The notes under the pieces are model-generated. The model saw only the letters and a program-made list of their open reading frames with translations. It was not told where the DNA came from and did not search any database. A program made the translations under genes and the position numbers. Positions 8,640-16,300 of a stretch of 64,000 nucleotides of DNA are shown in pieces. The first letter of the stretch is position 1; every line of letters begins with the position of its first letter. Origin of the DNA: an uncultured beta proteobacterium (GTDB taxonomy: Bacteria > Pseudomonadota > Gammaproteobacteria > Burkholderiales > Burkholderiaceae_C); contig CAIJRK010000044.1 in the NCBI GenBank assembly GCA_903823025.1, positions 1-64,000 of the forward strand, given 5' to 3'.

Positions 8640-9971
8640 TTATTGGTCTCGGGCCAGCGTCATCAGAACCTGTTCAACCTCGCCAAAAAGTGGGCGCGTG
8701 TTCGTTGTTTCCTGAAAGCAGGCAGTTTTTAAATGGGTCAGTGCCGCCAGCGTTTGAGGCGCGTCAGTCGGTGCGTTACAGCGCTCAAGCAGCTCTTCAA
8801 GCAGGCAGGCAAAGGCGCGGATTTCAAGACGTTGTAACGCGTGAGCTTGTCGCTGATCTTCTGGCGCCAGAAAAGAAGCCGCCCCAAAATCTCCCAGCAA
8901 CGCCGTCGCTTGACCGTCATGCAAGATATTGTGCGCATACAAATCGCCATGCATGAGGCCTTGCGCGTGCAGATGCCGGGCCGCCGAGGCGATACCGAGC
9001 GCCAGCCGAATCGCGGTGCGCAGGTCAAAAATGGCGTCCAACGCATAGTGGTCGCGGGTGCAGGAATCCAGGCTGGGCGGATGGGCCAGATTGCGAAAAC
9101 ACGGATCAATCAAGGCCATCACCATTCCGTGCGCGCTGGCCGGATGCCCCGCCACTTGGCCGAGAACCGGGATCAGGTGCGCGTGACCGCCCGCGCTGAT
9201 GCAGGCCGCCATTTCAGAGCGCGGCAAGCCGTCGCTGGTGACATCGCCCTTGAAAAGCTTGACCGCCACGGGCTGCACGTCCTCGCTGCGCCGCCATTGC
9301 GCTTGATGAATCACGCCGGACGCGCCTTCACCCAATTGATGTTGAAGCTGCAAGTTGTCCCAATGAATAGGGGCGATAGGCGTCTCGGATAAAGCGGCGC
9401 GCTCCCGGTTCTCGCAGAACGGATTGTCGGCATAAGCCAACCAAGACAATCGCGGCAACGAGAGCAAGAATTCAGGAAGTTCAGCTAAACGGTTGGCCGA
9501 GATGCGTAGCAATTCCAGCCGGGTACAAGCCGCCATCTCGGGCGGCAAGGCCCGCAATTGGTTGCCAGCCAGCATGAGCTTTTGCAACTGGGTGCAGCGC
9601 CCGATCTCGCCGGGCAGTGCATCAATCTGGTTGTCGGTGAGCACCAGCCAACGCAACGCGGCGGGCAGCGATTCGCCGGGCACCGTCCGAATTTGGTTCG
9701 CTTTGAAGCCGATCATGGTGAGTTGCGCACACTGCCCGAGAACTTTGGGCAACTCGGTAAAAGGGTTGTCGGAACAAAACAGAATGCGCAACTTCTGCAG
9801 CCGAGGCAGGTCATCGGGCAGGGCTGAGAGCTGGTTGTGAGAGAGGTCGAGGATTTCCAGCGTGTCAGCAAGATCAAAAATCTCGCGTGGAAATTCGTGC
9901 AGACCACACGCCAAAGTCAGTCGCCGGATGCCCGCCAGTTGGCCGGAGTGGAGTTGTTCAAGTGTGTGCAT
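8640..9971 (-). CDS. leucine-rich-repeat protein kinase
   Basis: A 443-residue protein with two clear parts. Residues about 15-200 carry seven leucine-rich repeats of about 23 residues (for example LDLSHNQLSALP and LMLAGNQLRALP). From about residue 213 there is a Hanks-type kinase domain: glycine loop LGEGASGVIHQ, the VAVK lysine, catalytic HGDLYAHN and GDFGAAS. All essential catalytic residues appear present, so it may be active. There is no signal peptide or membrane segment, so it is cytosolic. The architecture resembles plant-type receptor kinases inverted into a soluble form and is uncommon in bacteria. It stands alone, convergent with the antiporter gene. Confidence 0.85.
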   Translation of the reverse strand: MHTLEQLHSGQLAGIRRLTLACGLHEFPREIFDLADTLEILDLSHNQLSALPDDLPRLQKLRILFCSDNPFTELPKVLGQCAQLTMIGFKANQIRTVPGESLPAALRWLVLTDNQIDALPGEIGRCTQLQKLMLAGNQLRALPPEMAACTRLELLRISANRLAELPEFLLSLPRLSWLAYADNPFCENRERAALSETPIAPIHWDNLQLQHQLGEGASGVIHQAQWRRSEDVQPVAVKLFKGDVTSDGLPRSEMAACISAGGHAHLIPVLGQVAGHPASAHGMVMALIDPCFRNLAHPPSLDSCTRDHYALDAIFDLRTAIRLALGIASAARHLHAQGLMHGDLYAHNILHDGQATALLGDFGAASFLAPEDQRQAHALQRLEIRAFACLLEELLERCNAPTDAPQTLAALTHLKTACFQETTNTRPLFGEVEQVLMTLARDQ

Positions 9972-10022
9972 TGAAAAAGCCGCTACAAATCGGCTTTGAA
10001 AAATTGACCGGTGGCTTCTACT

Positions 10023-10394
10023 TCAAACCGGCTTGGGGGGTAAGAATTTGCCGTGTGGCAGGGTCGCCAGCCGCTTGAACAGTCGGCGGCAATAGCCCGC
10101 AATGCGCAGGCATTTGTTGATCTCGTCCACTGGCAGCGGGCCGGACACCACCACAATGTCATTGGCACTGTCGAGCGCTCCTGCAGCGCGCAGGCGGCGC
10201 CGGGCCGTCGTGGCCCAGGAATAAATGCGCACGGGGTTGCCATGTTCGTGCAGCAACCCGGTGCTGAAATCAAAAGCAATGGCGACGTTATCCGTGCTCA
10301 GGCGCAAACGATATTCCCCCGTGATTTTGCTGGCAGGCGTGCTCAGATCATACAAATGGTATTTTCCTTCTTTGAGCTGGTACTGCAGTGTCAT
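10023..10394 (-). CDS. hypothetical cytosolic protein
   Basis: A 123-residue protein beginning MTLQYQLKEGKYHLYD. This ATG at 10394 is chosen over more upstream starts because AGGAGA lies 9 bases before it and the upstream extension overlaps another small gene. It has no signal peptide or membrane segment and a basic C-terminus. I do not recognise the family. Confidence 0.65.
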   Translation of the reverse strand: MTLQYQLKEGKYHLYDLSTPASKITGEYRLRLSTDNVAIAFDFSTGLLHEHGNPVRIYSWATTARRRLRAAGALDSANDIVVVSGPLPVDEINKCLRIAGYCRRLFKRLATLPHGKFLPPKPV

Positions 10395-10477
10395 GGGGGG
10401 TCTCTCCTGCGTGAAGTGTACTGTGGTTGAAGTTGCACTTCTCATACCGCCTCGTTGGCGCCTTTGGTAACCTCTTG

Positions 10478-10564
10478 CTAGGTATAGAAAGTCAAGGCTG
10501 CCGCCGTGGCCGCAACAACCAGTCCCACCCCGACCAATAACCAGCGAATTTTTTTTCGCGTCAT
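10478..10564 (-). CDS. 28-residue single-pass membrane micropeptide
   Basis: A short ORF encoding MTRKKIRWLL followed by a run of Val, Gly, Ala and Leu: a basic N-terminus plus one transmembrane helix, ending TFYT. GGAGG lies 6 bases before the ATG, a near-ideal ribosome binding site. A 7-bp hairpin (GGCAGTT/AACTGCC, 10578-10594) lies just before that site. It lies between the BON-domain gene and the 123-residue hypothetical gene, all on the minus strand. Function is unknown; it could be a small stress or transporter-associated peptide. Confidence 0.55.
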   Translation of the reverse strand: MTRKKIRWLLVGVGLVVAATAAALTFYT

Positions 10565-10710
10565 GCAGACCTCCTTTGGCAGTTTTCAACTGCCTTAAAC
10601 AAAGTTAGCACCCTCAGCGACCTAAAAACAACGCGATGATTGCCGCGCCCGATCAACGGCCAAGGCAACTGATTTGCAGCAGACATGGCAAGAGACCGCC
10701 ACCCCGTGTA

Positions 10711-11364
10711 CTAGGACTCGACCGTCATTTCATTGTTCACGCGACTCACACCGGGGGCTGACCAGGCCGCCCCCTCAGCGGCACTGCGCTCCGCCCAGGA
10801 ATGCACATGACCACGCAAGGTGACGACACTGCCATCCATTGAGATTTCGATCCGTTTGGCCTCGCGCACCGCCTGGCGCATCAAGGCCTCCTGAATTCGG
10901 CTGGACAAGTTGCTCGACACAGGCAGCGTCTTGAGCCGGACGTTGTCCGAGACGCCCACAACCCCCTTGAGGGGGCGAACTATGCGCTCAACCGCCCGCC
11001 TTTGAAAATTCCAGTCAAGCTCACCGCTCAAAGTGACCCATCCTTTTTCTACTGTCGCTTTAACCCGGCCCTGCGGCACCGAGGTGCTCCAACTCAAGGC
11101 GTGTTCTACCGCCAGCGCAATTTCAGTGTCACTACGCTGATGAACCCCGGTAGGAATCACATCGAGTTCTACGGCCAGCACCTTCACCCCCGCGACACGT
11201 TCTGCCGCCCGCTTGGTTGCAACTTTTTCAGCATAGGAATCGAGATGACCCGTCAAAGTCACCACCCCCTCATGAACCGCCACACCAATGCGTGCTTCAG
11301 GCACCAGCGGATCCCATGAAAGCTCGGTTAACACGTCATTTTTAATGTCCAAATCCGTCTTCAT
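10711..11364 (-). CDS. triple BON-domain protein, cytosolic
   Basis: A 217-residue protein made of three consecutive BON domains (about residues 4-70, 77-145 and 148-216), each with the signature glycine-valine strand, for example GVVTLTGHLDSYAEK and WVTLSGELDW. BON domains bind phospholipid or membranes, and such proteins (OsmY-like) usually respond to osmotic or envelope stress. Unlike OsmY there is no signal peptide, so this copy should stay in the cytosol. The start has AGGAGC 7 bases upstream. Its role here is inferred only from domain type. Confidence 0.82.
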   Translation of the reverse strand: MKTDLDIKNDVLTELSWDPLVPEARIGVAVHEGVVTLTGHLDSYAEKVATKRAAERVAGVKVLAVELDVIPTGVHQRSDTEIALAVEHALSWSTSVPQGRVKATVEKGWVTLSGELDWNFQRRAVERIVRPLKGVVGVSDNVRLKTLPVSSNLSSRIQEALMRQAVREAKRIEISMDGSVVTLRGHVHSWAERSAAEGAAWSAPGVSRVNNEMTVES

Positions 11365-11531
11365 TCTGGCTCCTGTTAATTCAAAACAAGGTTTTTAGAA
11401 TAGTCGCTACTGCCTCCTGTGTTTTGAGAAAAATCAATGCGTTATAGGAGCCATGATTCAGAATTTAGTTTGTTTATACCTTGACGCCTTATTTTTCTGG
11501 ATTAGCTAAAGAGCTGATCAAAGTAGGAATC

Positions 11532-12028
11532 ATGCAGCTTGTTGACAAGTCGATGAGGCATAGTCGCACCATGTTTTGTGATCGTGCTGAAGCGGCTGAC
11601 CTGTTGGCTGAAAAACTCAAAAAATACAAAGGCAAGAATCCTTTGGTTCTGGCGATTTCGAGGGGTGCTGTGCCTATAGGGAAGATGATTGCAGATCAAC
11701 GGGGTGGTGAATTGGGTGTCGTTTTAGTGCGCAAATTGCGCGCACCCCTATCAGCCCCACGGGTCGCCTCGACATCGTGGCCGATGATGGCTTGGCAACC
11801 GGGGCCACCATGATCTCCGCGCTGCATGGTCTGCGTGCGAGTTACCCGGCCCGGTTGGTCTGTGCCGTGCCGGTTGCGCCCGCCGATACGCTGGAAAAAA
11901 TAACGCTACGGGTAGATGAAATGGTGTGCCTGAACGTACCTGACTTCTTTCAGGCCGTGGGGCAGTTCTACCCATATTTTCCGCAGATTGACGACGCTGA
12001 GGTCATCGCTATTTTGAATGCGCATTGA
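11532..12028 (+). pseudogene. phosphoribosyltransferase gene with internal deletion and frameshift
   Basis: The 5' part (from ATG 11532) encodes a typical type I phosphoribosyltransferase N-terminus: CDRAEAADLLAEKL, VLAISRGAVPIG and VLVRKLRAP. Another frame, entered near 11750, continues with TGRLDIVADDGLATGATM, the PRPP-binding loop, then a normal C-terminus to 12028. The segment that normally links these parts is missing, and the two parts are out of frame. Full-length relatives are about 210-230 residues; here only about 165 codons remain. The encoded enzyme cannot be intact. The 3' end overlaps the convergent hydrolase gene by 20 bases, consistent with an association often seen between these two families. 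Confidence 0.8.
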
Positions 12029-12668
12029 GGTAATAACCAAACCAGGTCGCGGCCTGGCGGGCTACTTCATCCAGGGTTCCCGGCTCCTCAAACAAGTGGG
12101 TTGCACCGGCGGCAATGCTCAGTTCTTTGCTGCATTGAAGTCGAACATAGGCCTCCCGATTCAGCGCTAAAGTGTCTTCATCACAGCTCCCCACAAGCAG
12201 CAGGGTAGGACAAGTTACCTTGCCTAAATCATGACTACCCGCCAAGTCGGGTCGCCCGCCGCGTGAGACGACAGCACAGACATCCTGCCCCAAAGCAGCG
12301 GCGGCTTGCAAGGCCGCTGCCGCGCCCGTGCTGGCACCCAAATAGCCAATAGGCAGCGTTTGTGTGACGTGATTTAACTTGGCCCAACAAGTTGCGACCA
12401 ACAGCCGATGCGTCAATAACGGAATGTCAAAGCGGGTTTGGTAGTCGAGGTCTTCTGCGAGGGAGAGCAAGTCCAGCGCCAGCGTCCCGACGCCCTTGGT
12501 GTGCAGCATCCGTGCCACCGCATTGTTGCGCGGACTATAGCGACTGCTCCCGCTGCCGTGGACAAACAGCACCAAGCCCCGGGCCTTCTCCGGCAACGCC
12601 AGCAGGCCCTCCATCGCGACGGTGTCAACGGGGATATTGACCTGTGTTTCAAATGTTGTAGTCATCAT
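12009..12668 (-). CDS. alpha/beta hydrolase, dienelactone hydrolase-like
   Basis: A protein of about 219 residues starting MMTTTFETQ. This start avoids overlap with the upstream radical SAM gene, within which more upstream starts lie. It shows the hydrolase fold: oxyanion strand LVLFVHGSGSSRYS, a nucleophile elbow GYLGASTGAA with Ser in place, an acid-containing strand LLLVGSCDEDTL and a late histidine in GATHLFEEPG. Proteins of this group often sit next to, or are fused with, a phosphoribosyltransferase; here that neighbour is a pseudogene. Substrate unknown. Confidence 0.75.
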   Translation of the reverse strand: MMTTTFETQVNIPVDTVAMEGLLALPEKARGLVLFVHGSGSSRYSPRNNAVARMLHTKGVGTLALDLLSLAEDLDYQTRFDIPLLTHRLLVATCWAKLNHVTQTLPIGYLGASTGAAAALQAAAALGQDVCAVVSRGGRPDLAGSHDLGKVTCPTLLLVGSCDEDTLALNREAYVRLQCSKELSIAAGATHLFEEPGTLDEVARQAATWFGYYLNAHSK

Positions 12669-12687
12669 GCGAGGTGTGAAGATGTGC

Positions 12688-13770
12688 CTAAACCCGGCCC
12701 ATGGCAATAGGAATTCTCTTGCAGCCAAAAGTACCCGCCTGCGCATCAAACCGGCCCGCGATCACGGCGTCACAAGCTGGACAGTGGCCGCTGGCGGTCA
12801 GCCGGTATTGTTTGATCTGATACCAGTCCCGCACGATCAGAGCCGTGTGGCAAGCGGGACAAGAGGTGGTGTCACCCGCTTCGTGGTGAACGTTGCCGGT
12901 GTACACAAATTGCAGCCCCTCCTGAAGGCCTATGTGGCGCGCCCGGATGAGGGTGGCGGGCGGGGTGGCAGGCACATCGGGCATCTTATGGTCGGGGTGA
13001 AAAGCGGAGAAATGCAGCGGCACATCAGACCCGATTTCTTTCATTAACCAACGGCACATCGCGGTGATCTCCTCGTCGGTGTCGTTGTGACCCGGAATGA
13101 GCAGCGTAGTGATCTCAAACCACACGCGCGTCTCATGTTTGAGGTAGATCAGTGTGTCCAGCACAGGTTGTAGATGTGAGCCGGTCAGCTTGAAGTAGAA
13201 GTCATCGGAGAAGGCTTTTAAATCGACATTGGCCGCGTCCATTTTGGCGTAGAAATCACGCCGGGGCTGGTCATGCATATAACCCGCCGTGACCGCCACC
13301 GTTTGCACCCCGAGCGCATGACAGGCATCGGCGACATCCATGGCGTACTCGGCAAAAATAACCGGGTCGTTGTAGGTAAAAGCCACACTCTTGCAGCCGT
13401 ATTTAAGGGCTTCGGCGGCAATTGTTTCAGGGGAGGCCTGATCCATCAAACGATCCATGTCGCGTGACTTGCTGATGTCCCAGTTCTGACAAAACTTGCA
13501 GGCTAAATTGCAGCCCGCCGTGCCAAACGAGAACACGCTGCTGCCCGGGTAGAAGTGATTCAGCGGTTTCTTCTCAATCGGGTCAATACAAAAGCCCGAG
13601 GAGCGTCCATAGGTCGTGAGAACCATGTGGTCGCCTTGGCGGGCGCGCACAAAACAGGCGCCACGCTGGCCCTCATGCAGGCGGCAATCACGCGGACACA
13701 AATCGCACTGAAGGCGACCGTCTGCAAGCGCGTGCCAATAACGTGCCGGATAGCTGGATTCTTGCATCAT
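12688..13770 (-). CDS. amrS: AmmeMemoRadiSam system radical SAM enzyme
   Basis: A 360-residue radical SAM protein. The CX3CX2C cluster-binding motif is CNLACKFC (Cys87, Cys91, Cys94), preceded by a CDLCPRDC cysteine pair. The C-terminus has two further CPAC pairs (in SCPACHTALI and HCPACDAV) that look like a zinc-binding knuckle. The family is related to pyruvate-formate-lyase-activating enzymes. It overlaps the AMMECR1-like gene by 4 bases (ATGA), and the MEMO1-like gene is just upstream, giving the complete AmmeMemoRadiSam locus. The substrate of this three-protein system is not established. Confidence 0.92.
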   Translation of the reverse strand: MMQESSYPARYWHALADGRLQCDLCPRDCRLHEGQRGACFVRARQGDHMVLTTYGRSSGFCIDPIEKKPLNHFYPGSSVFSFGTAGCNLACKFCQNWDISKSRDMDRLMDQASPETIAAEALKYGCKSVAFTYNDPVIFAEYAMDVADACHALGVQTVAVTAGYMHDQPRRDFYAKMDAANVDLKAFSDDFYFKLTGSHLQPVLDTLIYLKHETRVWFEITTLLIPGHNDTDEEITAMCRWLMKEIGSDVPLHFSAFHPDHKMPDVPATPPATLIRARHIGLQEGLQFVYTGNVHHEAGDTTSCPACHTALIVRDWYQIKQYRLTASGHCPACDAVIAGRFDAQAGTFGCKRIPIAMGRV

Positions 13771-14342
13771 GATCTCTCAGGTTCTTGCCATTTGTGCACG
13801 CTGTAGCGATACAGGCGCAGGCGGGGTGCCCAGAAGTCCGGCGGCAAACCCGCCTTCTGTTTGAGGCGGGCCATAAACGCTTTAGCCGTCGGGAGTTGCG
13901 CCCAAACCTGCGGCAAAAAAGTGCTGCGGAAATGCTCAAATTCAAGCAGTACACCATCCACGCCGGGCTGCAGTTGCGCCAAAGCCTGCGCTTCGCTTTC
14001 AAACGGCATGGGCTGCATGGCCGACAGCAGCGAGACTTCAATGCGGGTGGTGGCCAGTTCCGCCAGCGTGAGCGGCGCAAAACGTGGATCACGCAAAGCG
14101 GCAGACACCGCATTGGCCTTGACATCGGCCAGCAAGGTGCGGTGCGCCTCCAGCGTGCCAATGCAGCCGCGCAACTGCCCTTGCCGCGTCAGCGTGACAA
14201 ACGTGGCGCCCGGCTCTTGTAACCAGGCGGCGTGCTCAGGCGCGGCCTCGTCCGCCTTGGGCACACCCCCCAAAGCGGCGGTGATAGCGGCGCGGGCAAT
14301 GGACAGCAACATCGGGCCGCGTGGGCGCGTTTCAGTGCTCAT
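13767..14342 (-). CDS. amrA: AmmeMemoRadiSam system protein A (AMMECR1 domain)
   Basis: A 191-residue AMMECR1-domain protein. The signature LRGCIGTLEAHRTL (about residues 56-69) is the most conserved segment of this family in bacteria, archaea and eukaryotes, and DPRFAPLTLAEL follows. It lies between amrB (11-base overlap upstream) and amrS (4-base overlap downstream), implying coupled translation of all three. Biochemical activity is unknown; the conserved cysteine in RGCIG is a candidate functional residue. Confidence 0.92.
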   Translation of the reverse strand: MSTETRPRGPMLLSIARAAITAALGGVPKADEAAPEHAAWLQEPGATFVTLTRQGQLRGCIGTLEAHRTLLADVKANAVSAALRDPRFAPLTLAELATTRIEVSLLSAMQPMPFESEAQALAQLQPGVDGVLLEFEHFRSTFLPQVWAQLPTAKAFMARLKQKAGLPPDFWAPRLRLYRYSVHKWQEPERS

Positions 14343-15147
14343 GCGGATGTCGCGCTGTCAACGCCAGAGAGGCATAGCCGACGACGCGTCCTTTGTCACC
14401 GGCGGTGTCGCCTGAGTTGCAAAGTTGCAGCAATTGAGGCTGCAGGTGGTGGTGTTTAGCGGCCAGCAGCAAGCCGTTAACAGGGGTACCGCCACAGGCT
14501 TGTTCGTGCGTGAGTTGGGCCTCCAGGGCCAGCATAGTTTGCACGGTCTTTTGATCAACGGCCTGTGCGGTTCGGTAGGGCAAAAAATGGGATAAGTCAG
14601 AACTGATCACGATCAGCGTTTCAGGCCCACCCCAGAGCGCCTCCAGCACCTCGGCGACTTCAGCAGGGGTGGCGTCGCCCACCGCCAACGGCAGCAATTT
14701 AAAGTCTGCCAGCACCGACTGCAAAAACGGCAACTGCACTTCCAGCGAATGCTCCATGGCATGAGCGGGCGAACTCACCACCACCTGCGGCAAGTCTGTC
14801 AGCAGGTCAATGGCCGCCTGATCTATTTCAATGTGACCCAAGGGCGTGGCAAAGAACGCCACGCCGGGCAAAGCAAGTCCGCGAACTGGCACCCGGTGCA
14901 CCGGACCCAGCAAAACCACGCGTCGAATCGTGTCGCGACCGGCGGCCAAACGGGCATAAGCCCGTGCCGCCGTCGCCCCCGAATAGACATACCCGGCATG
15001 AGGCACGATCAGCGCTTTTGGCAGCGTCGTATGTAACCCAGGGTCGGGCTTTGCCGCCGCCAGCAAGGCCATAACCTCGGCTGACAAAGCAGCACGCTGC
15101 CCTGAATAAAAGGCGCCTGCAACGGCGGGTTGACGCACGGACTGCAT
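14332..15147 (-). CDS. amrB: AmmeMemoRadiSam system protein B (MEMO1-like)
   Basis: A protein of about 271 residues starting MQSVRQPAVAGAFY, with GGAGG 10 bases before the ATG at 15147; longer upstream starts lack this and would run into the preceding gene. The fold relates to class III extradiol dioxygenases. The family's metal-site histidines appear in ALIVPHAGYVYSG and HAMEHSLEVQLPFL. IVISSDLSHF is also conserved. It is the first gene of the AmmeMemoRadiSam trio and is preceded by a c-di-GMP-related response regulator gene on the same strand. Confidence 0.92.
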   Translation of the reverse strand: MQSVRQPAVAGAFYSGQRAALSAEVMALLAAAKPDPGLHTTLPKALIVPHAGYVYSGATAARAYARLAAGRDTIRRVVLLGPVHRVPVRGLALPGVAFFATPLGHIEIDQAAIDLLTDLPQVVVSSPAHAMEHSLEVQLPFLQSVLADFKLLPLAVGDATPAEVAEVLEALWGGPETLIVISSDLSHFLPYRTAQAVDQKTVQTMLALEAQLTHEQACGGTPVNGLLLAAKHHHLQPQLLQLCNSGDTAGDKGRVVGYASLALTARHPHEH

Positions 15148-15223
15148 GAAGAACCTCCAGTTTTTTCGCCAGCTTATAGCGCCCTGGATTCGACTGACTT
15201 GTTGCTTATCAAAATCGCCTTCG

Positions 15224-16276
15224 CTACACGTAGCGCTCGCGGATGACCACAATGCCCGGCAGTTCCTGCAAGAACACGCGCACCAGCGCCGGGTCGAAGT
15301 GTTTGCCGCTGTTGGACTTGATCAAGTCCACCGCAGCCTCGACGGTCCAAGCCTTTTTATAGGGTCGCTCAGAGGTCAGGGCGTCAAAAACATCGGCCAG
15401 CGCAGCAATGCGCCCCGCTTGCGGAATCGCCTCGCCCACCAAAGCATTCGGATAGCCGCTGCCATCCCATTTTTCGTGGTGGGTACGGGCAATCTCGCAG
15501 GCCATGCGCATCAGATCGGAGTCGTCACCGTCAAGCAATTTCGCGCCGATAGTGGCGTGGGTTTTCATGATCTCCCACTCGGTTGGCTCAAACGGGCCGG
15601 GCTTGAGCAAAATGGCATCCGGAATACCAATTTTGCCAACGTCGTGCATCGGGCTGGCGTGCAGCATCAGCTCGCAGTGGGTCTCGTTCCAGCCTATCGC
15701 GCGGGCGAGCAGGGCCGATATATAGCTCATGCGCAAAATGTGGCTGCCGGTTTCTTCATCACGGTACTCGGCGGCCATGCCCAAGCGTTGCACCACCTGC
15801 AGCTGAGTCCGGCGCAGCTCTTCGGTGCGGGCCAGCACCATACGGTCGAGCACCTCTTTTTGGTCGTACATCAGGCGGTGTGCCAGTTGCGCTTGCAGCA
15901 AGTTACGTACGCGCATCACTAATTCGGTGTAGTCAAAAGGTTTGGTGATGAAGTCGCGCGCACCTGCCGTTAGCGCCCGCAGCAAAAAAGCCTGACCATG
16001 CTGGGCGGTAATAAAAACAACCGGCGGCATTAACGGATCGTTCAGCGCCTTGAGCTGTTCCAGAACCTCGTAGCCGTCCAGATGGGGCATGTTGATGTCG
16101 AGCAAAATCAAATCAGGCCGGTTGGCTTGATACAAGCCCACAACCTCGCGTGGGTCACTCACCAGCGTCACATGCCGATAGCCCTGCGCACGCAACAACT
16201 TGTTCATTAACTTGAGGTTGGCGGGTTCGTCATCGACGATAAAAATACGTTCATCGAGTAAAGAAGGAGTCATCAT
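15224..16276 (-). CDS. response regulator with HD-GYP c-di-GMP phosphodiesterase domain
   Basis: A 350-residue RpfG-like protein. Receiver domain, residues about 10-130: acidic pocket VDDE, phosphoacceptor in LILLDINMPH and lysine in ITKPFD. A coiled linker follows, then HD-GYP, about 165-345: HDVGKIGIPD gives the HD pair and HHEKWDGSGYP the GYP motif. Expected role: phosphorylation-controlled hydrolysis of cyclic di-GMP. The CHASE-PAS histidine kinase gene ends 24 bases upstream on the same strand, so that kinase is the likely partner. Confidence 0.92.
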   Translation of the reverse strand: MMTPSLLDERIFIVDDEPANLKLMNKLLRAQGYRHVTLVSDPREVVGLYQANRPDLILLDINMPHLDGYEVLEQLKALNDPLMPPVVFITAQHGQAFLLRALTAGARDFITKPFDYTELVMRVRNLLQAQLAHRLMYDQKEVLDRMVLARTEELRRTQLQVVQRLGMAAEYRDEETGSHILRMSYISALLARAIGWNETHCELMLHASPMHDVGKIGIPDAILLKPGPFEPTEWEIMKTHATIGAKLLDGDDSDLMRMACEIARTHHEKWDGSGYPNALVGEAIPQAGRIAALADVFDALTSERPYKKAWTVEAAVDLIKSNSGKHFDPALVRVFLQELPGIVVIRERYV

Positions 16277-16300
16277 CTTTTCTTTTGTTTATTTTGTTTT

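Noticed and set aside
12669-12749. N-terminal extension of the alpha/beta hydrolase to 12749
   Set aside because: It would overlap the radical SAM coding sequence by about 60 bases and adds residues not seen in the hydrolase family.
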